Counted from the stretch's first letter, positions 1-7,641 are shown. The stretch is 7,860 nucleotides of DNA from Afipia sp. (GCA_020056155.1 JAGVII010000588.1:1-7860), one strand, 5' to 3'. Program-made: numbers and translations. The notes: generated by a model from the letters alone, not told the origin.

Positions 1-384
1 CGATGCGAGATCCTGATAGCCGATTTCGGTCGGGCTCACTGTCAGAAGACAGAGAACAAAGCCGAAGGGCGCGAACCGCGCGCCCTTCGACCCGTTACGC
101 AACACAGACATCGATACGCTCACGCAACTAACGCTATACACACGCAATCGAACTGCGCATTCAGTGCAATTCGATCAACTTCGTTGGTATCGAATTAAAG
201 TTGCCGCGGAGTTAATCGCCGCGTCCCGTGCGCCACACGCAAGCGCCCGATTGAAATCGCGCGATGACATCGAAGGCCTTGGTAAACAGCGCCTCCAGCA
301 AGGTGGTAAACATCGCGTCAATGAAATGGTGAATGCGCGAATTGACGCGGTTCCATTTGTGGAGCCGTAATAGCGACAACACTC
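1..384. other. Intergenic region without an identifiable gene
   Basis: I see no convincing gene here. The short open frames lack a ribosome binding site and resemble no family I recognise. In one plus-strand frame two stop codons stand in tandem at 14-19 (TGA TAG), which could be the very end of a plus-strand gene lying to the left, but only four codons of it are visible. A strong hairpin (63-89) is listed separately. The stretch from about 90 to 384 has lower GC than the coding regions and shows no clear promoter, RNA gene or repeat. Confidence 0.6.
63..89. terminator. Perfect 11-bp hairpin, possible terminator
   Basis: Positions 63-73 and 79-89 are exact reverse complements (CGAAGGGCGCG and CGCGCCCTTCG) around a 5-base loop, AACCG. 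Neither side has a clean run of T. Read on the minus strand the stem is followed by GGCTTTGTTCTC, moderately T-rich; on the plus strand it is followed by ACCCGTTACG. It could terminate a gene outside the window, or serve as a weak minus-strand terminator after ppdK. The stem is certain; the role is a guess. Confidence 0.4.
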
Positions 385-473
385 TGTCATCACCGGGCCT
401 GTCCCGGTGATCCCGATAGATTGCGCTCCGTGCTCCCATAATCGGGATGGCCGGAACAAGTCCGGCCATGACA
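385..473 (-). repeat. Bipartite palindromic intergenic repeat, copy 1
   Basis: This element holds two 23-nt hairpins, each with a 9-bp perfect stem and a 5-nt loop: 389-411 (ATCACCGGG / CCCGGTGAT) and 447-469 (ATGGCCGGA / TCCGGCCAT). TGTCA and TGACA mark its ends. A second copy lies at 4602-4689 in the opposite orientation; the strand given here is relative to that copy. The two are alignable end to end, and the ATGGCCGGA stem differs between them by a compensatory base-pair change. Repeats of this look are common between genes in Bradyrhizobium relatives. Spurious proteins containing SPAMT or VPGIP-like strings come from them. Confidence 0.8.
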
Positions 474-501
474 TTGGGATTTCAGAGCGACCGTCATCTA
501 C

Positions 502-528
502 AAAAATGCCGCCCTTTGGAGGCGGCAT
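502..528 (-). terminator. Rho-independent terminator of ppdK
   Basis: On the minus strand an 8-bp perfect stem (ATGCCGCC / GGCGGCAT, plus-strand 506-513 and 521-528, 7-base loop) is followed directly by a run of five T. It starts 24 bases beyond the ppdK stop codon, the expected place for an intrinsic terminator of that gene. Confidence 0.85.
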
Positions 529-552
529 CTGATGTCTTGATATGGCTCCGCG

Positions 553-3393
<2,841 letters not shown>

Positions 3394-3536
3394 GGCTTCC
3401 AGACGCTGCATGAGTGAAACGGCAGCGGCGTTACACCACGGTTGCCAGCTTTCACGCAAGCGGCACCCGTGGGGTATCGGCGCTTTCGATCACGAGCCGT
3501 TACAGATTGTTTCAGAAATCGGCAAAACGCGATGTT

Positions 3537-3557
3537 TTGTTACCCAGCGCGTAACAA
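3537..3557. promoter_or_regulatory. Palindrome TTGTTAC-N7-GTAACAA, candidate operator
   Basis: Seven-base perfect inverted arms at 3537-3543 and 3551-3557 are separated by 7 bases, in the 178-bp gap between the DUF3096 stop and the ppdK start. The pentamer GTTAC/GTAAC also occurs at 3430, 3499 and 3571, so the gap holds five copies. The symmetry and position fit a transcription-factor site acting on ppdK, whose promoter must lie here unless it is transcribed from upstream. I cannot name the regulator. A clear sigma-70 promoter is not visible. Confidence 0.4.
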
Positions 3558-3571
3558 TCCGAAATATTCCG

Positions 3572-3715
3572 TTACTTAATAATCCCCAGCCCGATGATGC
3601 CGACGAGGATCAGGTAGATCGCCACGATGAAATTCAGCAGCCGCGGCATGACGAGAATAAGCACACCGGCGATGAGTGCGACGATGGGCTGAATGTTGGC
3701 GACGCTGATGGACAT
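3572..3715 (-). CDS. DUF3096 small membrane protein
   Basis: A 47-residue protein made almost entirely of two hydrophobic stretches, about residues 8-24 (PIVALIAGVLILVM region) and 28-46 (NFIVAIYLILVGIIGLGII), joined by a short PRLLN turn, so a two-pass inner-membrane mini-protein is predicted. This is the pattern of the DUF3096 family in alphaproteobacteria, whose function is unknown to me. The start was chosen for the strong Shine-Dalgarno GGGGAG at 3723-3728, 7 bases before ATG. The frame is open further upstream (to 3868), but that part is not hydrophobic and lacks family resemblance. A perfect EcfG-type promoter match lies at 3799-3824, which suggests induction in the general stress response. 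The stop codon is 178 bases from the ppdK start, on the same strand. Confidence 0.85.
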   Translation of the reverse strand: MSISVANIQPIVALIAGVLILVMPRLLNFIVAIYLILVGIIGLGIIK

Positions 3716-3798
3716 CTGATGTCTCCCCGACATTGAAAGGATGAAACGGCACACGAATCGGGACGAAAGGTATCCTCCCGCCGCGCGCCGCAACAGCC

Positions 3799-3824
3799 AA
3801 CGGCTTCGATAAGCGGTGAGTTCC
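3799..3824 (-). promoter_or_regulatory. EcfG-type general stress promoter for DUF3096 gene
   Basis: Read on the minus strand, GGAAC at 3824-3820 is followed by exactly 17 bases and then CGTT at 3802-3799. GGAAC-N16/17-CGTT is the established consensus for the alphaproteobacterial EcfG sigma factors of the general stress response. Transcription would begin near 3790, leaving a leader of about 75 bases before the DUF3096 start. The match is exact in both boxes; use in the cell is inferred. Confidence 0.6.
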
Positions 3825-3899
3825 ATCGCGGATGAAACTTGCGCACCACCGGCTGCCGCGACATCCATGAAAATGCCCCGGTGAAATCACAATCGCGCA

Positions 3900-3924
3900 G
3901 GAACGATGATCGCCGCCCGTCATT
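3900..3924 (+). promoter_or_regulatory. Weak EcfG-like promoter candidate for DUF1236 gene
   Basis: GGAAC at 3900-3904 is followed by 16 bases and then CATT (3921-3924), one base off the EcfG -10 box CGTT. It lies about 100 bases upstream of the DUF1236 start on the right strand. The spacing is correct but the -10 box is imperfect, so this is only a candidate. Confidence 0.3.
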
Positions 3925-4000
3925 GTCACCGCTGTTGATCGGCCTTCACCGATTTCCGAGCGTGATCGACATGAGCGAAGCCGCTCGGCGCGCGATCAGG

Positions 4001-4017
4001 CTCCTTTGATTAAGGAG
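4001..4017 (+). promoter_or_regulatory. Shine-Dalgarno inside a 6-bp hairpin (DUF1236 leader)
   Basis: AAGGAG at 4012-4017 is an excellent ribosome binding site 6 bases before the ATG at 4024 and decides that start. It is exactly complementary to CTCCTT at 4001-4006, with a 5-base loop (TGATT). The leader could therefore fold to hide its own ribosome binding site. The stem is short, so the structure would be marginal and could be sensitive to temperature or to translation. Confidence 0.5.
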
Positions 4018-4023
4018 AAACCC

Positions 4024-4386
4024 ATGCGTAATCCCCTTCTCGCAGCAGCGCTGCTGGCCACCGCCACAGCAATGCCGCTCGCGGCACATGCCCAGCAGCG
4101 CATCATTGTCGAGGAAGGAGTGACGACCGGTCTCGCCGGCCCCGGCGTCGGCATCATCGCAGAGGACGAGCGCCCGCGTTTCCGCCAGTACATCGTCGAA
4201 GAGCGCCTGCCGTCCTACACCGTTGAAACACCCGTGCGCGTCGGCACCGTGCTGCCTGAAAGCGGCGTGACCTATTACGACGTGCCGCAACAGTACGGCG
4301 CGACCACCTATCGCTACACCGTGGTCAACGAGCGGCCGGTTCTGGTGGAACCGCGCACCCGCCGCATCATGCAGGTGATCGATTAG
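4024..4386 (+). CDS. Secreted DUF1236 domain protein
   Basis: A 120-residue protein. Residues 1-23 form a classical Sec signal peptide: basic start (MRN), Ala/Leu-rich core, and the AHA signal peptidase I site before QQ, so the mature form is a periplasmic protein of about 97 residues. The C-terminal part (about 84-120), with YRYTVVNERPVLVEP and the closing RRIMQVID, is the hallmark of the DUF1236 family, frequent in Rhizobiales and of unknown function. The middle, rich in Val, Glu and Thr, has no motif I recognise. The ATG at 4024 is set by the AAGGAG site; an in-frame TTG at 4006 overlaps that site's hairpin and is unlikely. It is transcribed divergently from the DUF3096 gene and converges on glyS. 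An envelope or stress role is only inferred. Confidence 0.88.
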   Translation: MRNPLLAAALLATATAMPLAAHAQQRIIVEEGVTTGLAGPGVGIIAEDERPRFRQYIVEERLPSYTVETPVRVGTVLPESGVTYYDVPQQYGATTYRYTVVNERPVLVEPRTRRIMQVID

Positions 4387-4410
4387 ATCGCTGAATAGAA
4401 ACGCTCTCTC

Positions 4411-4482
4411 CGCTCATTCCCGCGAACGTGGGAATCCAGTTCTTCGATCGACTGGGTCCCCGCTTCCGCGAGGACGAGCGGG
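4411..4482. repeat. Second palindromic intergenic repeat family
   Basis: ATTCCCGCG and CGTGGGAAT (4416-4435) form a hairpin, CCAGT (4436-4440) pairs with ACTGG (4451-4455), and a second, imperfect hairpin follows (CCCCGCTTCCGCGAGG region, from about 4458). The outer ends CGCTC and GAGCG also pair. The whole resembles the widespread alphaproteobacterial repeat that starts with ATTCCCGCG and is linked to CTGGGTCCCCGC. It lies just after the DUF1236 stop. Its frames yield spurious peptides such as IPTFAGM on the minus strand. Only one copy is in this window, so the family assignment rests on recall. Confidence 0.6.
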
Positions 4483-4547
4483 AGGAGAATTCACGTGCTT
4501 CTCGTTTGGGCCGGATGGTTGTCCCCGCCAGTCCGCCCAAACAACAT

Positions 4548-4583
4548 AGCCCCGCTTCGGCATTCGCCGGGCGGGGCTTTTTT
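4548..4583 (+). terminator. Rho-independent terminator between convergent genes
   Basis: An 8-bp stem AGCCCCGC / GCGGGGCT (4548-4555 and 4571-4578), with a smaller CGG/CCG pairing inside the loop, is followed by six T (4578-4583). It is oriented to end plus-strand transcription from the DUF1236 gene, 160 bases downstream of its stop. On the minus strand the same stem is followed by TATGTTGTTTG, so it may also stop glyS transcripts. Confidence 0.8.
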
Positions 4584-4601
4584 GCTTTCAGCAATTCCTG
4601 A

Positions 4602-4689
4602 TGTCATGCCCGGACTTGTTCCGGGCATCCCGATAACAGTGCGCCGTGCCCCATCGATCGAGATCACCGGGACAAGCCCGGTGATGACA
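4602..4689 (+). repeat. Bipartite palindromic intergenic repeat, copy 2
   Basis: This 88-nt element has the same plan as 385-473 in the opposite orientation. The first hairpin is 4606-4628 (ATGCCCGGA / TCCGGGCAT, loop CTTGT) and the second is 4663-4685 (ATCACCGGG / CCCGGTGAT, loop ACAAG). Against copy 1 the first stem has one base pair changed on both sides (G-C to C-G), while the second stem is identical. The middle (about 34 nt) is clearly less conserved. It lies between the glyS stop and the shared terminator. Confidence 0.8.
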
Positions 4690-4731
4690 ATGGATATAAC
4701 TCGGGCGGCGCGATGAATTGGACCGCGATGC

Positions 4732-7143
4732 CTAGTCCTGAATCTTCGAGAAATCCGCCACCGCGCGCGTGGCCTCGCGGATTTCATTGAGCAGCTTCAG
4801 GCGATTTTCGCGCACAGCCTTGTCGTCGTCGTTGACCTTCACCTTGTCGAAGAAGGCATCGACGGCGGGACGCAGCTTCGCCATCGCCGTCATCGCCGAG
4901 GCGAAGTCTTCGTTGGCGACGGCGGCACCGGCCTCGGTCTTCGCCTGCGCAATGGCAGCGGCGAGCGTCTTCTCTTCGTCGAGCTTGTAGAGCGACGCAT
5001 CCGGCGCGCCATCGAACTTGCGCTTGTCCTTCTTCTCCTCGATGGCAAGAATGTTCGACGCGCGCTTGGTGCCCGCAAGCAGGTTCTTGCCATCGTCGGT
5101 ATCGAGGAATTTGCCGAGCGCCTCGACGCGGCGCACGACCATCAGGAGATCGTCTTGCTGACCGGCAGAAGAGACAACGCTGCTCCCCTCCCCCTTGCGG
5201 GGAGGGGTCGGGGGTGGGGGTAAAGACGGAGACTGGGCGTGTGGTTCACCCCCCTCCCCAACCCTCCCCCGCAAGGGGGGAGGGAGTTCACCCGCGGCGA
5301 ACACGGCATCGACCAGATCATGCCGCGCGCCCTGATCGCGAAGCTGCACTTTCAGGCGGTCAGCGAAGAAGGAGAGGAGATCGACTTGAATCGTATGAAG
5401 TGTATTCGTAGCCAGCATCTGTTTTGGATTGGCTGAATTACGTTCCGCAATGCCATCCATAATCTGACTAGATGAGATTGATACGAGGCGATTGATTGCC
5501 AATCGGACCTTGTTTTCAGTTATCAGCCTAATCACCCCCAACGCCGCCCTTCGCAACGCATACGGGTCTTTCGATCCCGTCGGCTTTTCATCAATCGCCC
5601 AGAACCCGACCAGCGTGTCGATCTTGTCGGCAAGCGCGACCGCAATCGAGACAGGATCGGTCGGCACGCGATCGTTCGGCCCCTGCGGCTTGTAGTGATC
5701 CTCGGACGCTGCGGCGACGGACGCATCCGCGCCCTGCGCCAGCGCGTAGTACTTGCCCATCAGGCCCTGCAACTCAGGAAATTCGCCGACCACTTCCGTC
5801 AGCAGGTCCGCCTTGGCGAGCTTCGCGGCAGCTTCGACCTTCGCAGGATCGGCCTTCACCAGCGGCGCGAGTTCGACCGCGAGCCGCGTGATGCGCGCGA
5901 TGCGCTCGGCCTGGGTGCCGAGCTTTTCGTGGAACACGATCTGGTCGAACTTCTTCAGCAGATCGTCCGCCGACTTGCTCTTCCAGTTTTTCAGATCGCT
6001 CTCATAGAAAAACTTCGCATCCGACAGACGCGCGCGAATGACGCGCTCGTTGCCCGCGACGATGGCCTTGCCGCCGTCGGTGGCTTCGACATTCGCGGTC
6101 AGGATAAATTTTGGCGCGAGCGTCATTCCGCTCGTTGCGCTGCTGCTCCCCTCCCCCTTGCGGGGAGGGGTCGGGGGTGGGGGTACAGCCAAAGACTGCG
6201 CCTGTAGCTCACCCCCCTCCCCAACCCTCCCCCGCAAGGGGGGAGGGAGTTCACCCGAGTTAGGGCGAGAAAGAACGAAGCACTTCTGGTTGTTGCGGAT
6301 GGTGGCGCGGATCACCTCGCCGGGGATCGAGAGAAATTCCTCGTCGAACGAGCCCATCAGCACCACCGGCCATTCGACCAGGCCCGCGACCTCGTCGAGC
6401 AGCACCTGATCCTCGACCAGTTCAAACCCCTGCGCGAAGGCGAGGTTCTTCGCTTCGGTCAGGATGATATCCTTGCGGCGCTCGGGATCGAGCACGACCT
6501 TGGCGGCTTCCAGCTTCGACACATAATCGTCGAAGCGGCGCACCTCGATCGCGGCGGGCGCCATGAAGCGATGGCCGAACGTGGTCTGCCCTGCCTCGAT
6601 GCCGGCGACGTCGAACTTCACGATTTCCGGCTCTTCGGTCTCGATGCCGAAGGTCGCGACGATCGAATGCAGCGGCCGTACCCATGTCAGCGCGCCATTG
6701 CGCGCGGAGCGTTCGCCCCAGCGCATCTGCTTCGGCCACGGGAAGGTGCGGATAATGAGCGGGATGATTTCCGCGATCACGTCGATGGCGGGACGGCCCG
6801 GCTTCTCGATCAGCGCGATATAGAAATCGCCCTTGGGATCGCGCTGGATCTTCGCTTCGTCGAGCGACTTGAGGCCTGCGGCTTTCAGGAAGCCCTGCAC
6901 GGCGGCATCGGGCGCGCCCATCTTCGGGCCCTTGCGCTCCTGCTTCAGGTCCGGCTGACGCGCGGGAATGCCGTGCACGGTGAGCGCGAGACGGCGCGGC
7001 GTCACGAACGCTTTCGCGCCTTCATAGACGAGGCCTTCGGCGACCAGCTTGTCGGTGACCATCTTGCGCAGGTCATCCGCCGCCTTCGCCTGCATGCGCG
7101 CGGGAATTTCTTCGGAGAACAGTTCGAGGAGAAGATCAGGCAT
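4732..7143 (-). CDS. glyS: Glycyl-tRNA synthetase beta subunit with two repeat-encoded insertions
   Basis: Beta subunit of the bacterial alpha2-beta2 glycyl-tRNA synthetase, which with GlyQ charges tRNA-Gly in the cytosol. The N-terminus ([14 protein letters not shown]), the [21 protein letters not shown] segment, [12 protein letters not shown] (from 407), the [22 protein letters not shown] segment (about 445-466), [15 protein letters not shown] (from 526) and the C-terminal anticodon-binding part ([15 protein letters not shown]) are all recognisable. The length, 803 residues, exceeds the usual 690-700. The excess comes from two Pro/Gly-rich insertions, about residues 296-334 and 617-655, each encoded by a 116-bp palindromic element. 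They share [16 protein letters not shown] and [12 protein letters not shown] and fall between conserved blocks: after [12 protein letters not shown], and between [10 protein letters not shown] and [15 protein letters not shown]. The start ATG is supported by GGAGAG at 7152-7157. It shares one base with the stop of the DUF559 gene (TAATG). A GC-poor stretch lies at about 5385-5515. Confidence 0.97.
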   Translation of the reverse strand: MPDLLLELFSEEIPARMQAKAADDLRKMVTDKLVAEGLVYEGAKAFVTPRRLALTVHGIPARQPDLKQERKGPKMGAPDAAVQGFLKAAGLKSLDEAKIQRDPKGDFYIALIEKPGRPAIDVIAEIIPLIIRTFPWPKQMRWGERSARNGALTWVRPLHSIVATFGIETEEPEIVKFDVAGIEAGQTTFGHRFMAPAAIEVRRFDDYVSKLEAAKVVLDPERRKDIILTEAKNLAFAQGFELVEDQVLLDEVAGLVEWPVVLMGSFDEEFLSIPGEVIRATIRNNQKCFVLSRPNSGELPPPLRGRVGEGGELQAQSLAVPPPPTPPRKGEGSSSATSGMTLAPKFILTANVEATDGGKAIVAGNERVIRARLSDAKFFYESDLKNWKSKSADDLLKKFDQIVFHEKLGTQAERIARITRLAVELAPLVKADPAKVEAAAKLAKADLLTEVVGEFPELQGLMGKYYALAQGADASVAAASEDHYKPQGPNDRVPTDPVSIAVALADKIDTLVGFWAIDEKPTGSKDPYALRRAALGVIRLITENKVRLAINRLVSISSSQIMDGIAERNSANPKQMLATNTLHTIQVDLLSFFADRLKVQLRDQGARHDLVDAVFAAGELPPPLRGRVGEGGEPHAQSPSLPPPPTPPRKGEGSSVVSSAGQQDDLLMVVRRVEALGKFLDTDDGKNLLAGTKRASNILAIEEKKDKRKFDGAPDASLYKLDEEKTLAAAIAQAKTEAGAAVANEDFASAMTAMAKLRPAVDAFFDKVKVNDDDKAVRENRLKLLNEIREATRAVADFSKIQD
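5179..5294 (-). repeat. 116-bp palindromic element inside glyS, copy B
   Basis: Two 9-bp hairpins, 5185-5207 (CCCCTCCCC / GGGGAGGGG, loop CTTGC) and 5262-5284 (CCCTCCCCC / GGGGGAGGG, loop GCAAG), flank a variable centre of about 26 bases. The same 116-bp unit is at 6142-6257, with arms that look identical and 8 differences across the centre. It is read through in the minus frame of glyS as residues 617-655. Orientation is given relative to glyS. The related ends around the DUF559 gene have the same hairpin plan. Confidence 0.9.
6142..6257 (-). repeat. 116-bp palindromic element inside glyS, copy A
   Basis: Same length, orientation and codon phase as the copy at 5179-5294. Hairpins are at 6148-6170 and 6225-6247. 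It is translated as residues 296-334 of GlyS. Sequences flanking the two copies are unrelated, and I see no obvious target-site duplication. In the minus direction two of the three frames of the element are free of stops; the third meets TGA at once. Confidence 0.9.
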
Positions 7144-7577
7144 TATTCGTGCTCTCCACGCAGGACTTCACCCTCCCCTTGAGGGGGAGGGTCGCCTGCC
7201 AGAGGCAGGCGGGGTGGGGTGGCGGCAATCGCCTGATGAATGATCTCCAGCACAGCCTGCTTCTTGCTCATCACGTCGTTGTTCCAGAATCGTAACACTC
7301 GATAACCTTCAGCATTTAGCCAGCGTGTTCGGACATCATCGCGACGAATGCCTTCATTCGTCCCATGCTGCGATCCATCCACTTCAATAATCAGTCGCTC
7401 CGATAGACACGCGAAGTCTGTGATGTAAGGCCCGATCACAACCTGCCGTCTGAAGTGACTTCCTTTGACATCCAGAGTCCGAAGATGACGCCAGAGGATA
7501 GCTTCCGCCGGTGTCGGACTTATACGCAGCCTGTTTGCTGCATTTCGTCTGAAGTCGCTGATAGTCCGTTTGACCAT
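7143..7577 (-). CDS. DUF559 (Vsr/PD-(D/E)xK-like) endonuclease-domain protein
   Basis: A 144-residue protein with the pattern of the DUF559 family, related to very-short-patch-repair and other PD-(D/E)xK-like nucleases. Visible blocks are the N-terminal [14 protein letters not shown] helix (20-33), [14 protein letters not shown] (42-55) with Asp54, [10 protein letters not shown] (62-71) with Glu65, Asp67 and His71, and the closing [12 protein letters not shown] (91-102). The putative active-site acids are present, so the gene looks intact. Residues about 118-137 (Pro/Gly-rich, ending [10 protein letters not shown]) are encoded by the left inverted repeat. The ATG at 7577 is preferred. A GTG at 7589 would start inside the right inverted repeat, and GGGTGG from that repeat is the only Shine-Dalgarno-like sequence. 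The stop overlaps the glyS start (TAATG). GC is about 50 percent over 7261-7380, lower than in glyS, which fits acquisition by transfer. Its substrate is unknown; nicking of repeat DNA is speculation. Confidence 0.85.
   Translation of the reverse strand: MVKRTISDFRRNAANRLRISPTPAEAILWRHLRTLDVKGSHFRRQVVIGPYITDFACLSERLIIEVDGSQHGTNEGIRRDDVRTRWLNAEGYRVLRFWNNDVMSKKQAVLEIIHQAIAATPPRLPLAGDPPPQGEGEVLRGEHE
7152..7157 (-). promoter_or_regulatory. glyS ribosome binding site, outside the cassette
   Basis: GGAGAG, read on the minus strand, lies 8 bases before the glyS ATG. It falls between the start codon and the end of the inverted repeat at 7167, so the original glyS leader appears to have survived insertion of the DUF559 cassette. 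The site supports the chosen glyS start. Confidence 0.75.
7167..7224 (+). repeat. Left 58-bp inverted repeat of the DUF559 cassette
   Basis: It begins TTCACC, forms a 9-bp hairpin (ACCCTCCCC / GGGGAGGGT, 7170-7178 and 7184-7192), then a perfect 7-bp hairpin GCCTGCC-AGA-GGCAGGC (7194-7210), and ends GGGGTGGGGTGGCG. It is the inverted partner of 7579-7636 with equal length. Outside a 16-base central block only one base differs. It encodes the C-terminal tail of the DUF559 protein. Confidence 0.88.
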
Positions 7578-7578
7578 T

Positions 7579-7636
7579 CGCCACCCCACCCCGGCTCGCT
7601 TCGCTCGCCGACCCTCCCCCTCTAGGGGAGGGTGAA
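7579..7636 (-). repeat. Right 58-bp inverted repeat of the DUF559 cassette
   Basis: The reverse complement matches 7167-7224 over its full length, with one loop difference and a replaced 16-base central block. Its terminal hairpin is 7611-7633 (ACCCTCCCC / GGGGAGGGT, loop CTCTA). The central block, GGCGAGCGAAGCGAGCC on the minus strand, can also fold, using two adjacent G-A mismatches. It lies between the glyQ stop and the DUF559 start and supplies the bases just upstream of that start. Confidence 0.88.
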
Positions 7637-7641
7637 AATTG

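Larger units (their letters stand above)
3716..4000. other. Divergent promoter region between DUF3096 and DUF1236 genes
   Basis: No gene is supported in this stretch. It separates a minus-strand gene from a plus-strand gene and so must carry both promoters. It contains the minus-strand GGAAC-N17-CGTT element (3799-3824) and a weaker plus-strand relative (3900-3924). Open frames crossing it are non-hydrophobic extensions of the DUF3096 frame or shadow frames without a start signal. Confidence 0.6.
7167..7636 (-). mobile_element. Putative 470-bp repeat-bounded DUF559 cassette
   Basis: A single small gene is enclosed by 58-bp imperfect terminal inverted repeats and lies between two genes that work together, glyQ (stop at 7642, 5 bases away) and glyS (start at 7143, 23 bases away). 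The repeats share their hairpin design with the two 116-bp elements in glyS. Base composition of the gene differs from its neighbours. No transposase and no target-site duplication were seen, so mobility is inferred from architecture only. Confidence 0.5.

Noticed and set aside
164..370. 68-codon plus-strand frame in the left intergenic region
   Set aside because: There is no Shine-Dalgarno, no resemblance to a known family and no supporting context.
3716..3868. Longer version of the DUF3096 protein (98 residues)
   Set aside because: The extension is non-hydrophobic, overlaps the EcfG-type promoter and the strong GGGGAG site, and is not family-like.
4495..4716. 73-codon plus-strand frame after the DUF1236 gene
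   Set aside because: Its peptide (VMPGLVPGIP, TGTSPVMT) is the translation of the palindromic repeat and terminator, a typical spurious ORF.
5179..6257. CRISPR array or tandem repeat in glyS
   Set aside because: There are only two copies, 963 bases apart, separated by conserved glyS sequence. They are dispersed insertions, not an array.
5695..6409. Plus-strand frames antisense to glyS and crossing the 116-bp element
   Set aside because: They oppose a conserved essential gene and their Pro/Gly-rich parts are the reverse reading of the repeat.
4732..7143. glyS as a pseudogene because of its insertions
   Set aside because: The frame is open from ATG to stop, all conserved blocks are present, and both insertions keep the codon phase.
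7167..7636. Insertion sequence with a transposase
   Set aside because: The only gene inside is DUF559. There is no DDE, Y1/HUH or serine recombinase motif and no target-site duplication, so it is listed only as a putative repeat-bounded cassette.
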